Shown here: positions 34,700 to 44,411 of the stretch, piece by piece
Numbering within the stretch: position 1 is the first letter of the stretch
How the letters are laid out: each line of letters opens with the position of its first letter
The notes under the pieces: generated by a model
What the model saw: only the letters and a program-made list of their open reading frames with translations
The model's database searches: none
What the model was told of the DNA's origin: nothing
Assembly (NCBI GenBank): GCA_028554755.1
Contig: JAPTOF010000024.1
Location: forward strand, 3,472,001-3,536,000
Reading direction: 5' to 3'
DNA length: 64,000 bases
Origin: Cordia subcordata
Taxonomy: Eukaryota; Streptophyta; Magnoliopsida; Boraginales; Cordiaceae
Position numbers and translations under genes: made by a program

Positions 34700-35400
34700 C
34701 TAATAAGCCCTATGCTCAAGTTCTACTGGTAAAAGACAAGCTTTACCATAAACCACTTTATACGAAGACATACCAATGGGAGTCTTAAAGGTGGTACGGT
34801 AAGCCCACAAAGCATCATTCAACCTAATAGACCAATCTCTCTTATCAAGCCTAACCATTTTCTCCAAGATATGCTTAATCCCCTTATTGGACACCTCTAC
34901 TTGTTCACTAGTTTGCGGGTGATAAGGAGTAGTAACCTTATGGGTAACCAAATATCTCCTTAACAAGGCCCCTAATGTCCTATAGTGGAAATGCAAACCA
35001 CCATAACTAATCAAGACCTTAGGGACTCCAAATCTAGAGAAAAAGTTCTCCTTAATGAGCTTCACCACTACTCTATGGTCATTAATACGAGTGGGGATAG
35101 CCTCAACCCATTTGGACACATAGTCTATGGCAACTAAAATGTATTAGTACCCAAAGAAAGGTGGAAATAAACCTATGAAATCTATACCCTAAACATCAAA
35201 TAGGTCACATGGTAGAATAAGGGATAAAGGCATCATGTTTCTCCTAGAGATGGACTCGGATTGTTGACATCTAACACGCTGTTTATAATACTCTTGGGCA
35301 TCTCTAAAGAGAGTGGGCCAAAACAATCCATATTGTAAGACCTTCGCGACTGTCTTCTTTCCACTTAAATGCCCTCAACACCCCTCAACATGGCACATAC
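34700..35400 (-). pseudogene. Gypsy D integrase, catalytic Asp lost
   Basis: The uninterrupted part (35119-34700) reads [30 protein letters not shown] and [15 protein letters not shown], then [14 protein letters not shown] and [13 protein letters not shown]. That is the integrase core and C-terminal region of Athila/Tat-type elements. The second catalytic Asp of the usual ISDGG block reads Tyr here (ISYGG), which should abolish activity. The Glu in VEVSN is present. Upstream of 35119 the frame has stops but retains GIDFIGLFPPFFG with the first Asp and a decayed zinc region near 35250-35380. Confidence 0.85.
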
Positions 35401-35491
35401 TCAACATGCTCTCGAACTAGTCGTCGGGCACACACAAGCGAATCATTTGATTTTCACACACCTTGAAAAGATAGGGATCCTTTTAAAAGAA

Positions 35492-35494
<3 letters not shown>

Positions 35495-35541
<47 letters not shown>
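35495..35541. repeat. (CT)n microsatellite
   Basis: About 23 uninterrupted CT units at the 3' edge of the RNase H remnant. Confidence 0.95.
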
Positions 35542-35544
<3 letters not shown>

Positions 35545-35963
35545 CAAAGGGAAAAAAATGCCTAGTGGCTACATAATTGACAATATAAGCAAACCATGGT
35601 GTATGATGAGAGATGGAAAACAATTGTTCATCAGGAAAGGAATCACAAAAAGGTAAAGGGTCACTAGAAGACTCATTAACAAGACAGGAAAGGTGATCTA
35701 CTACCAAATTCTCGCTACCCTTCTTGTCTCGAACCTCAATGTCAAACTCTTGAAGAAGGAGCAAGCACCTAATCAAGTGAGGCTTAGACTCTTTTTTAGC
35801 TAACAAATATGTCAATGCCACTTGATCCGTGTAGACAATCACTTTGGACCTTAGTATGTACGACCTAAACTTGTCAAGAGGGAAAACAATAGTTAGAAGC
35901 TCTTTTTCCGTGGTTGTGTGGTTCTTTTGGGCCTCATCAAGAATCTTACTAGCATAGTACACT

Positions 35964-36139
35964 AAATAGGGCATCATATCATGCCTTTGACCTAAAACAA
36001 CTCCTATCACATAGTCAGATGCATCACACATAACCTTGAATGGGAGACTACAAATAGGGCATCCTATCATGTCGTTGACCTAAAATAACTCCTATCGCAT
36101 AGTCAGATGCATCACACATAACCTTGAATGGGAGACTAT
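35964..36139. repeat. 88-bp tandem duplication in RNase H region
   Basis: Two adjacent copies start AAATAGGGCATC and end ATGGGAGACTA(C/T), with a few differences between copies. Confidence 0.85.
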
Positions 36140-37340
36140 AGTCAGGTGGTTGGATAATTAGGGAGGAGGACAACGAGGATTTAAGCCCATCAAAAGCCTT
36201 AACACATTCATCATTGAACTCAAATAGGACGTCCTATGCTAAGAGCCTAGACAAAAAATGTGCAACATGGCTAAAATCCTTAATGAACCTATGGTAGAAT
36301 CCTGCATGCCCTAGAAAAGATTTAACATGCTTAACATGTTTAGGGACAAGCAGCTTCTCAATAAATTAAATCTTTGCTGGGTCGACTTGAATGCCACTAG
36401 ATGAAACTACATAACCCAAGATTATTTATTGTTGCACCATGAAGTGGGATTTCTCTCAACTCAACCCTAAGTTCTTCTCCACAAGTTCTTCTCCAAACAA
36501 TGGTCTAAGACTAAAGAGAGGTGACTCAAAAACTCATCAAAGCTATCACCAAAGACTAAGAAATCATCCATGAATATCTCTAGGTGTATCTCAATCATAT
36601 CACTGAAAATGGCCATTATACACCTCTGAAAAGTTGTTGGGGTATTGCATAGACTGAAGGGCATCCTCCTAGAGGCAAAATTGCCATCGGGAAAAGTAAA
36701 GGTGGTCTTCTCCTAGTCCTCAGGAAACACAGGAATATGATTATATCCAGAATAGTCATCTGGAAAACAATAGTAGTCGTGCCCAACTACTCTATCTAAG
36801 ATCTGGTCTAGAAAAGGCAATGGGAAATGATCTTACCTAGTTTTGGAATTGAGTTTCCTATAGTCTATACAAACCCTCCTATTTGTTGTTGCACCATGAA
36901 GTGCGCGTAGCGATAAGCTCTCCTCCCTCGTTCTCTACAACTGTGATCCCGGACTTCTTAGGGATAACTTGTACTGGACCAACCCACTCTATCAGAGATC
37001 GGATAAATAATGTCTGTTTCTAAAAGCTTAATGAGCTCTTTTTTCACTACTTCGTTCATGTGTAGGTTTGGCCTCTTTTGTATCTCCTTAGAAGGAACGG
37101 GGTCCATCCTCAAGGTGCATACAATGCATGCAAACTGAAGGATCTATACCTCTCAAATCATCAATTTTCCCCTTATAGCCTTCTTATGTTTCCTAAGAAC
37201 CTCTAAGAGATACTCCTCATACTCACTAGAAACATCGGAAGCTATGATAACTAGAAGGGTCTTAATAGGGCGTAGGAAAGCATACTTCAAATGCTTAGAA
37301 AAGGGTTTGAGCTCTAAAGATGGACTAAGCTTAACCAAAG
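36140..37340 (-). pseudogene. Gypsy D reverse transcriptase, decayed
   Basis: The minus strand shows FSLCNTPTTFQRCIMAIFSD and IFMDDFLVFGDSFDEFLSHL at 36664-36467, with the catalytic FMDD near 36563-36574. Upstream traces of the RT fingers (VCIDYRKLN-like, about 36870-36890) are broken by stops and small insertions. The 37338-37153 segment is the linker before RT. Not functional. Confidence 0.8.
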
Positions 37341-37565
37341 GACACTCAACTTCAACAACATTAATAGGGACATCACTAGAATCAAGACTAGAAGGAACAA
37401 CCTCAAGTGACTTATCAATTATGGAATCATCAATTAAAGAACTAAAAGCTATACATTTCTACTCTAAGGTCTCTAAATCAAAGCTAGTTAACAACTCTTC
37501 AAATTTCCTCAAACCCTCGCTATCGATCATGATCCTCTCTACAAAGTCATTGATGCAAGAACTAA

Positions 37566-38168
37566 TCACATTATTCTAAAGCACTCTTCTTCATCTTCTT
37601 CTCCTCCTACACTAGCCCTACTTACCGCCTCAATAACCTTCATGGTGGACCTCCAATTCCCAAATTTCATCTCTAATAACCCCGACCTATAATGAATAAT
37701 AGCATTTGTAGTAGCAAGGAAGGGGTGACCTGAGAGAACGAGAGTGGAATGTCTAGAGTCATATCCCGCATCTATATCGAGTACTATGAAATCTGTAGGG
37801 TACACAAACTCACCTACCTGGTGCATCTTTTACTACTAAAACTAGGTGTAAAAAACCAACCAAACTGACCTTGTAGATAAATTAGGAATACAGAAACAAA
37901 AACAGCAATTAGAGTAGAGAATACGTACTCCCCTAAGTCTTTTCTTAGACATATCAGCTAGCTGTAAGACAACGTGCGTGGGAGACAAGCCTCCTAAACC
38001 TAACTGTTGGTAGACTGAGTATAGGATGAGGTTTACACTAATTCCTAAGTCTAGCAAGGCATGATAAAAGCGGGCCTCACATATCCTACAAGGAATGGTG
38101 AAAGCTTTACTCATCTTAGCCGAAAGGCCAGTTGTACAAATACTACTCACTTTCTCGATAAGTTTCAT
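37566..38168 (-). pseudogene. Gypsy D aspartic protease
   Basis: Two blocks in order: KAFTIPCRICEARFYHALLD followed by LGISVNLILYSVYQQLGLGG (38168-37842), then YPTDFIVLDIDAGYDSRHST and LVLSGHPFLATTNAIIHYRSG (37826-37566). The active-site block normally reads DLGAS in this lineage and is DLGIS here. The ILGRPFLAT-type flap region is readable as LSGHPFLAT. A frameshift separates the blocks. Confidence 0.8.
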
Positions 38169-38599
38169 GTTCTTAGGCGTAATCGAGGCTTAACGCTTCC
38201 CAGTACAAAGATCCTTAAAGAACATGGCGTAAGAGGGAATAGAACGGACAGCTTCTATCAAAGGAAGATTGATCTTGAGGTATTTAAGATGCTCTAGGAA
38301 TTTGAGAAATCTAGTATCCTCACTAGGTGAAGGCCTTTCTAAAATAGATGGATAAGGAATTTTAGCTTAACATCTCTGGACTCATGGGAATCATCAATAG
38401 GCTCATTTCCTTCCTGAGATGGGCAGGAAGTACTACTCTCTTCATGGTCTCTCGTGGGCTCAATTCTCTCAACAAGGCCCTCTTTAGAATCTCCCTCAAC
38501 AAGGCTACAATGAAGCTTTCTAGACTCAAAAAGACCACTAGGTGCAGGCACTGCATAGTCAACTCCTACTCCATTATCCATTAATTTATCACTCCTACG

Positions 38600-39754
38600 A
38601 GTGGTGACGGCCTTAGCTTGGTCTTAAGGGGGATAAGTGGTATTGGTGGAGAAACAAGACTGGACTATAAGGCTTACCTTCAGCTGAGAAGGTAGCTTCC
38701 CAGGGTCTCTAGCGCTTAACTGACTGGTCAATTGCCCTAACTATGCCTCAATCCTAGCCATGTGCTACCTATTTTCTACTATTTCCTGCTACTAGTTCTG
38801 AATGTATTGCATTATCTTCATCTTGTCATTGCTAAGAGGATGGCTACTAGATAGAGTAGGCAATGCCTGAGGCTGAGAAGCACTAGTGAGACAGGAATGA
38901 TTAAGATTATAGAAACATGGGAGATATTAAGGAAGGGGTCACTGCTAGGGTGAAACTTGGGAATATGAACTAGACTCATGCTGATCTTATCTCCAAGAGA
39001 ACTTGGGATTATCCCTTTATCCCAGGTTATAAGTGTTGGAATATGGGTTATACTCACGAGAATATCCCTATGTTGCACATACTTGCTCCTGCATAAAATC
39101 AGGAAACTGGGGTGCCAAAGGCAAGCAATAGTCTCATGAGATGCCCCAAAACATAAAGCACAGACTTTAACTACTAAAAAGGGAAAAGGAGAACCTATTG
39201 AACTAGCTCTATGATTTTGAGAGGAAAGAAACAAAGAGAGAAATTGATCAAAAAAAGAGAACCTATTGAACTAGCTCTATGATTTTGAGAGGAAAGAAAC
39301 AAAGAGAGAAATTGATCTAACTTATAAGTCAATGCTCTAACCTTAGAAGGTAAATCAGAATAAACTCCAACCTCACTAATACCTCTTCTATTACCTTCTC
39401 AACTGGACCTATCCATAGAAAGTTCTGAAAAGAGTTTTTGGCCATCAACTCCATTTTCTCCCATGCCTTAGTCGGTCTTTAAGTATAGAGGCCATCACCA
39501 GAGGCGGCATTGACCATCATCCTATTTTGTTCATTCAAGCCTTGAAAGAAATACTGTAGTAGGTCATGACTACCATAACCGTGATATAGACCGTGATATG
39601 GACATTGTCTAAGGTCTAAGTCATATTAGGAGAAAGTCATAATGGCGGTCCTAAGGTTGGCTGTCTTGGCCATAGAAAAGAATTTCTGAAAGAACTTAGA
39701 TTGAAGCTCAGCCCATGAAGTGATACATCCATTAGGCAAAGAATGTAACCAAGT
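38600..39754 (-). pseudogene. Gypsy D gag, C-terminal half with zinc knuckle
   Basis: The minus strand shows a CX2CX4HX4C knuckle, CALCFGASHETIAC, at about 39121-39162. Upstream are capsid-like blocks (LPNGCITSWAELQSKFFQKF, PYHGLYHGYG, QYFFQGLNEQNRMM) between 39754 and 39500. Several stops. A 68-bp tandem duplication lies at 39189-39317. The solo LTR A at 39760-41525 interrupts this gag. Confidence 0.75.
39189..39317. repeat. 68-bp tandem duplication in gag
   Basis: The segment starting GAGAACCTATTGAACTAGCT occurs at 39189 and 39257, differing at few positions. Confidence 0.85.
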
Positions 39755-40300
39755 CCTATTGATGTCTTCTTACGAGTGCAAGTTTTAAAAGACCCGCAAG
39801 CGTACGGATTGTGCAATACAGTGTTTACGAGTGCGGGTGTCAAACCACAGGGAGGCGTGAATATCGTGAATGTATCCTATGCTTGGTGTCCTAAAAGAGC
39901 TAAAAAGAAAGATCTAAACTAAGTGTACTTTTTCTTGTGAAGGTTTGGATTGTCGGGAGCTCTAAGTAAATGAAAGAAAACTAAACTATGAATAAAAACA
40001 AAAGGGACGCAGGTTGATTAAGAAGAAACTAACAATTGGAAAGGGTTTAGGGTGACTTGGACTTATGAATGGGTAACTCCATACTCAAATGCTATGGGAT
40101 TAAGGGATGATGGCTAACTATCAAAAGTGCTCTTAACTAGGTTGTTAGTTAGTGTCCTGATTTCCCCTAGGACTCGGTGCGGGTCCGTCCCTAGGCGACG
40201 TCTCCTAGAGCTACGGCGTGGTCCTTATGACCTAGGGCCTCAAGAAGGACTAACTAACTTCCTAGGTGGCTTAGAATGAACCTACCCTAGTACCTAAACC

Positions 40301-40383
40301 GTTGGCTGGGTTTAAAGCCAAGACCTATGTTGCTAAGGTCGACTAAATATATCCTGAAACCTATTGGCTGGATTTAAAGCCAA
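40301..40383 (-). promoter_or_regulatory. Paired TTTAAA-loop hairpins in solo LTR A
   Basis: GTTGGCTGGGTTTAAAGCCA at 40301 and ATTGGCTGGATTTAAAGCCA at 40363, spaced 62 bases, with perfect TTGGCT/AGCCAA stems. Confidence 0.55.
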
Positions 40384-41030
40384 AGGAAACTTGACCTAAA
40401 TTAGCCCTAAATTATACTCCGTCATTCTAAGATCACTACGGTAGGATTTGACTAACATTCATACACATGTGATATTGAAATTATGGTGGTTACTAGGCAT
40501 GCAAATACGCATATAGACATGAATAAAAGCACTACCCACTTCATAACATCCATGTATAAACACATAGACATGAGTACAGCATGGATTAGATGTGTTTAGT
40601 AACAAACAAACTTCAATTAATATATATGTACTCATCTAAGTATTCTATCAAACACATAGACATGAATGAAAGAACACATAATTAAACAAAACAAATCAAA
40701 ACATATATATATATACTCAGCCATCATATCCCATATCATAAGAGTATAAAATTAACCCATTATATAAGTTTAATCACCCTATACAAGCTACTCAGACATA
40801 ATAGAAAATAGAATGAAAGAGATATAATGAAACTCCCCTTTCATCCTAGCGATTTTAGAACACAGCTTGTAAACAATCTCGATTCCAAAGCGTTTGAATC
40901 CTCCAACGGCTTGGTTCTTCGTGAAAAGTATGTGAAAAGGGTGTGTGGCGGCTAGGGAATAGGGTTAAGTGTGTGTGAGAATAGGTGTGAAGTGTGTGTA
41001 AAAACTCTCCTTTTTGCTCGCGTCGGGCTT

Positions 41031-41229
41031 TATTTATAGATTCGCGCATGGCCGGTCGGCCGTCTAGGTCGGCCGCCTCTGAGTACTCGACCGGCTTTCT
41101 TCAAGGGCTCTGGGTGGCGGTCGACCTAGCCGATCGGCCGGCTCTTGAAGAAGTCGTCCGGCTTTTTGACGGTTCTGGAGTGGCGGTCGACCTAGTCGGT
41201 CGACGCAATTCTTCCTTAGCGTCCGGCTG
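41031..41229 (-). promoter_or_regulatory. GTCGAC/CGGCCG cluster with TATA box in LTR A
   Basis: GGCCGGTCGGCCG, CGACCGGC, GCGGTCGACCTAGC and GGTCGACGC occur at 41049-41229. On the minus strand the TATA box TCTATAAATA at 41031-41040 follows directly. This is the least decayed copy and best shows the cluster/TATA spacing. Confidence 0.6.
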
Positions 41230-41530
41230 ACTTCCTTCATTCAATTTTTCGTCATTTCGGCCTTTAGTCTTCTCCCTTAGACCCGTGCATGTCCTATCTT
41301 CGTCACCTTTCATTGTTCAATCTTTATCTTAACCCAAAGTCACCTGAATCATTGAAAATAAGCTATTAGTGTAGCATTTTATCTCTTAAACTCAATATGC
41401 ACATTTATTCACACTTAAGCCTATTCCTATCAAAAGTACTACACTAATGCATCATTATAAGCATTCAACACCTCTAAAGTATAAGTAAATGGCGATGCAA
41501 ACACACACCAAATCACAACTCATCACCTAT

Positions 41531-42080
41531 CTTTATCCTTAAAAGAGAAAGGAAACAACTGTAGACATATGACCTTTTAGGAGACATTGGGAACATGGAG
41601 GGTCGAACTGATCTCTATGAAGTTAGTAATATGCTCCAAAGGACTCTCATTGCTCTTCCAGTAGAAGGAACGGAGCATGGCTAACATATTAGGTTGAAAT
41701 CGAAGATCATTTCCCCCAAACCCAGAATTTGAATTGCCTAAGAGTAGGCTCTTTATCTATGAATGGGTATGGCCTGTGAGGCTCTTGTCTAATATGATCT
41801 TAGGTTTGATGCATATGGTGATCATGACATGGAATGGGATTCATCTAAGGAGTGGGCGGATTAGGAGAATGATTGAGATTGGCCATCTCTTTAGGAAGAT
41901 TTCTTAAATTTCTAAAATTCCTTGCAATCCTATTATGTTCGAAATTAAGAGGAACTAGGGGATTTCTAAGGGATATCCAACCAAGCATGCAAAAACTACC
42001 ATAACTTCGACCACTTCAACCCTAAAAAACTTCAAAAATAACCTAGAACTATAGCAATAAAGCCATAAACCATGGAGTCT
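41531..42080 (-). pseudogene. Gypsy D gag, N-terminal part
   Basis: Gag-like reading continues on the minus strand beyond the solo LTR (NFRNLRNLPKEMANLNHSP and related), with stops. It merges into the leader near 42000. Confidence 0.5.
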
Positions 42081-42299
42081 ACTAGAAATAAAAAGCGAAA
42101 ACAAAATAAGATAACAAGCAAACTATGCTAAGCAAGAAAAGTAAACACAAAAAGATCAAAGAAACTAAACACAAAACAAAATAAATAACTACTAAAGCAA
42201 GCTAATAGAACAAAACAAAACAAACAAAAGAGCAACTACTAAAACACACAAGCAAAGAACAGAAACCACTGTGCCTCCTCGACAATGGTTCCAAGAATT
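42081..42299 (-). promoter_or_regulatory. PBS and leader of gypsy element D
   Basis: Directly after the LTR end (minus ...GACACATCA) comes AATTCTTGGAACCATTGTCG then AGGAGGC, the family's PBS-proximal block, also seen in element C and, degenerate, in element F. Which tRNA is the primer is not clear from the decayed sequence. Confidence 0.6.
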
Positions 42300-42841
42300 T
42301 GATGTGTCTTGAAGGTCCAAACCCTCAAAGGTCCCACAAGCATACGGATCGTGCACTATAGGGGATACCATTGCAGGTGTCGAACCACAGGAAGGCTCAA
42401 AGTGTAGTAAAATGCTAAGCTAGTGCATTCTTGTAGAAGCTTGAAAAGAAACCTAAACTAATCATCTTTTTGGGTTTTTTGGATTTTAGGGAGCTAACAG
42501 GGATAGTAAAAGGCTATGCTATGAATGCAATAAAGAGAAAAGGAAAGAAATAAGCTAACCTAGGGGATTAAAACAATGGGTAAGTGATAGGGTGACCTAC
42601 ATTTGTGAATGAGGGCTTTTTTACCTCTTTGCTGTAGGATTTAGGGTATTGGCTTACTAAACGAGGCTTTTAATATTAAGAAACTAACGAGTATCCTAAT
42701 TACATCCTAGAACTCGGCACAGGTCCATCCCTAAGCATGCACACTTAGTAGTATGGCATGGTCCTTATGTACCTAAGGCCATAGGAGGGACTACGGAGCT
42801 ACATAGGTGTCTTAAATCGATCCTATCCTAGTTCCTAAATT

Positions 42842-42863
42842 ATTGGTTGGATTTAAAACCAAA
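42842..42863 (-). promoter_or_regulatory. TTTAAA-loop hairpin with changed stem (LTR D, right)
   Basis: ATTGGTTGGATTTAAAACCA followed by AA, identical to the left LTR, with the compensated TTGGTT/AACCAA stem. Confidence 0.5.
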
Positions 42864-43691
42864 ATCGAGGGTCACTAAGGCTAACCAACCCCACCCAGAC
42901 TCCTATTAGTTGGATATAAAGCTAAAGGTTCTAGCCTAGGCTAATCTAGAATTGGGTTTTGTCGATCTAGGGACACAAAAGTAGATCTGGATCTTAACAG
43001 CACAATCTATATATTCTAAGGCAAGGTGTTGTGAATATGACATCCTATCCACGATACAAACACAAGCAAGTTTGATTTACACAATTAGAAACATTTAAGC
43101 ATCAACATGTAGCAATATTTGAGCATGTATTCACTATAATATATGTTTTATACCCACAAAGACATGAATAGAACCAACCCACTTCATATTATCTATAATC
43201 ACACACATTGACATGCATAATCTAAGGATTAGAAGTGTTTGGTAGCAAATATAACTCAATCTATATACAAACAACTCATTCAAGCATTACAGCAAACACA
43301 TGGACATGAAATGATATAAAGCTTTTCAAATTAAGAACAAAGTATGTATATATAAGCCAATGGAATCGCATAACAAGGAGTATGAAAAATCAACCCATTG
43401 CACAAGTTTAGGCACCTTAAGTTTTCTACTCAAGCAACAAATGAAAAGAGAATGAAAGAGGGTTGAGAAAGCTCCCCTTTCATCTTTGTTTGTTTCTCTA
43501 CAATCTTGAGCTAATCTTCACTAACTAATGTTGTAATCCCCCAAAATCAACGTAGATCTAGGTGGGTGGGTGTGTTAATGTATGTATTGGAGGTGGGTGA
43601 AGGTAGGGTTTTGTGTGTGAGAAGTGGGTGTGTGAATGGGAGGTGAAAAAGGATTCAAAATCTATTCAAAATGGGCTGGAAAAGTGCTTAA

Positions 43692-43918
43692 GGGCCCATT
43701 TGGATTGGGTTTTTTCAAAAGTGCTTTTCTAACAGCTTTTAAAAAATAACTTTTTTTGAAAGGCTAAAAATTCTAGCTTCTAAAAAAAACTGTGTTTGAG
43801 CTTTATTCAAAGTTTCAGCTTTTTTGAAAGTTAAATCAAATAGTTATTTCAAATTTAATGAAACTTTTTCAGGAAAAAAATATTTTTCCTAAAAAAAAAA
43901 GTCAATCCAAACAGGCCC
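43692..43918. mobile_element. Harbinger/Tourist-like MITE, TSD TAA
   Basis: 227 bases with terminal inverted repeats: left GGGCCCATTTGGATTGGG, and the right end read on minus GGGCCTGTTTGGATTGAC. TAA flanks both sides (43689-43691, 43919-43921). The empty site is visible in the other LTR of element D (about 21637). TIR style and 3-bp TSD fit PIF/Harbinger MITEs. No coding capacity. Confidence 0.9.
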
Positions 43919-43949
43919 TAAATGCAGCTAATTTCGCAACAAGCCAAGG

Positions 43950-44050
43950 GCCTTGGCCGATCGATCGACCTAGTACCAAGGCCAATCAGCCTACGGGCCT
44001 CACTTTCTATTTTGGCTGGTCAAGCAGGAAAAGGGGGTCGACTAGCCAAG
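43950..44050 (-). promoter_or_regulatory. GTCGAC cluster in LTR D (right)
   Basis: GGCCGATCGATCGACC and GGGGTCGACTAGCC occur over 100 bases. Decayed relative to families A and B. Confidence 0.45.
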
Positions 44051-44411
44051 TCAGAAACATGGCCAATTTTCTCGCGTTGCTTCCATTTTGTCCCAATTGC
44101 ACTTTTCTTCGTTCAGTTGCCTCTAAAAGCCTATTTTATGCTTCTTCCACATCCTAAACAGCTCGAGCTTGTCTCCGACATCAAATCACCATTGATTCAA
44201 GTCCCAAGCTTTGACGTAACTTCACCAAACATTATAAATAAGCATGCATTAGTGTAGCGTTTGTCTTTAAACTCAACTATGTACATTTGCATGCACTTAA
44301 ACCTATCTCAGCATATGTACTATACTAATGCATCTTTTAAAGCTCAAAACACCTCTTAAAGATAGATAAATGACAGTTCAAACACACACAAAAGTACAAC
44401 GTATCAGCCAA

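Larger units (their letters stand above)
35483..36139 (-). pseudogene. Gypsy D RNase H, with tandem duplication and CT expansion
   Basis: [50 protein letters not shown] and [13 protein letters not shown] are seen in order. These are the D-E-D blocks and C-terminal motif of the gypsy RNase H. An 88-bp stretch at its N-terminal end is duplicated in tandem (35964-36051, 36052-36139), and the region right after it (35495-35541) holds a (CT)n microsatellite. Confidence 0.85.
39760..41525 (-). mobile_element. Complete solo LTR of gypsy family A, TSD CCTAT
   Basis: On plus it starts TGATGTCTTCTTACGAG and ends ...CAACTCATCA, 1766 bases. Exact 5-bp repeats CCTAT at 39755-39759 and 41526-41530 flank it, and host gag sequence continues on both sides. 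No internal region is left. The LTR at 1-1128 is the same family in opposite orientation. Confidence 0.95.
20186..44406 (-). mobile_element. Gypsy element D (Athila/Tat-like) with nested insertions
   Basis: Two LTRs in the same (minus) orientation bound the element: 20186-22137 (3') and 42300-44406 (5'). The identical 5-bp sequence GCCAA occurs at 20181-20185 and 44407-44411, which defines one insertion event spanning 24.2 kb. Inside, on the minus strand, come PBS/leader, gag, protease, RT, RNase H, integrase, 3' region and PPT. Subtracting the copia-like element, solo LTR A and MITE leaves about 11.4 kb, a normal size for this lineage. The LTRs differ visibly from each other, so the insertion is old. 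Confidence 0.85.
42300..44406 (-). repeat. 5' LTR of gypsy element D (with MITE)
   Basis: On plus it starts TGATGTGTCTTGAAGG and ends ...ACAACGTATCA. It aligns with 20186-22137 except for the 227-bp MITE and the microsatellite. A hairpin lies at 42842-42863 and a GTCGAC cluster at 43950-44050. Confidence 0.85.

Noticed and set aside
35369..35656. Frame with Ser-Leu repeats
   Set aside because: Product of the (CT)n microsatellite. The real remnant here is RNase H on the other strand.
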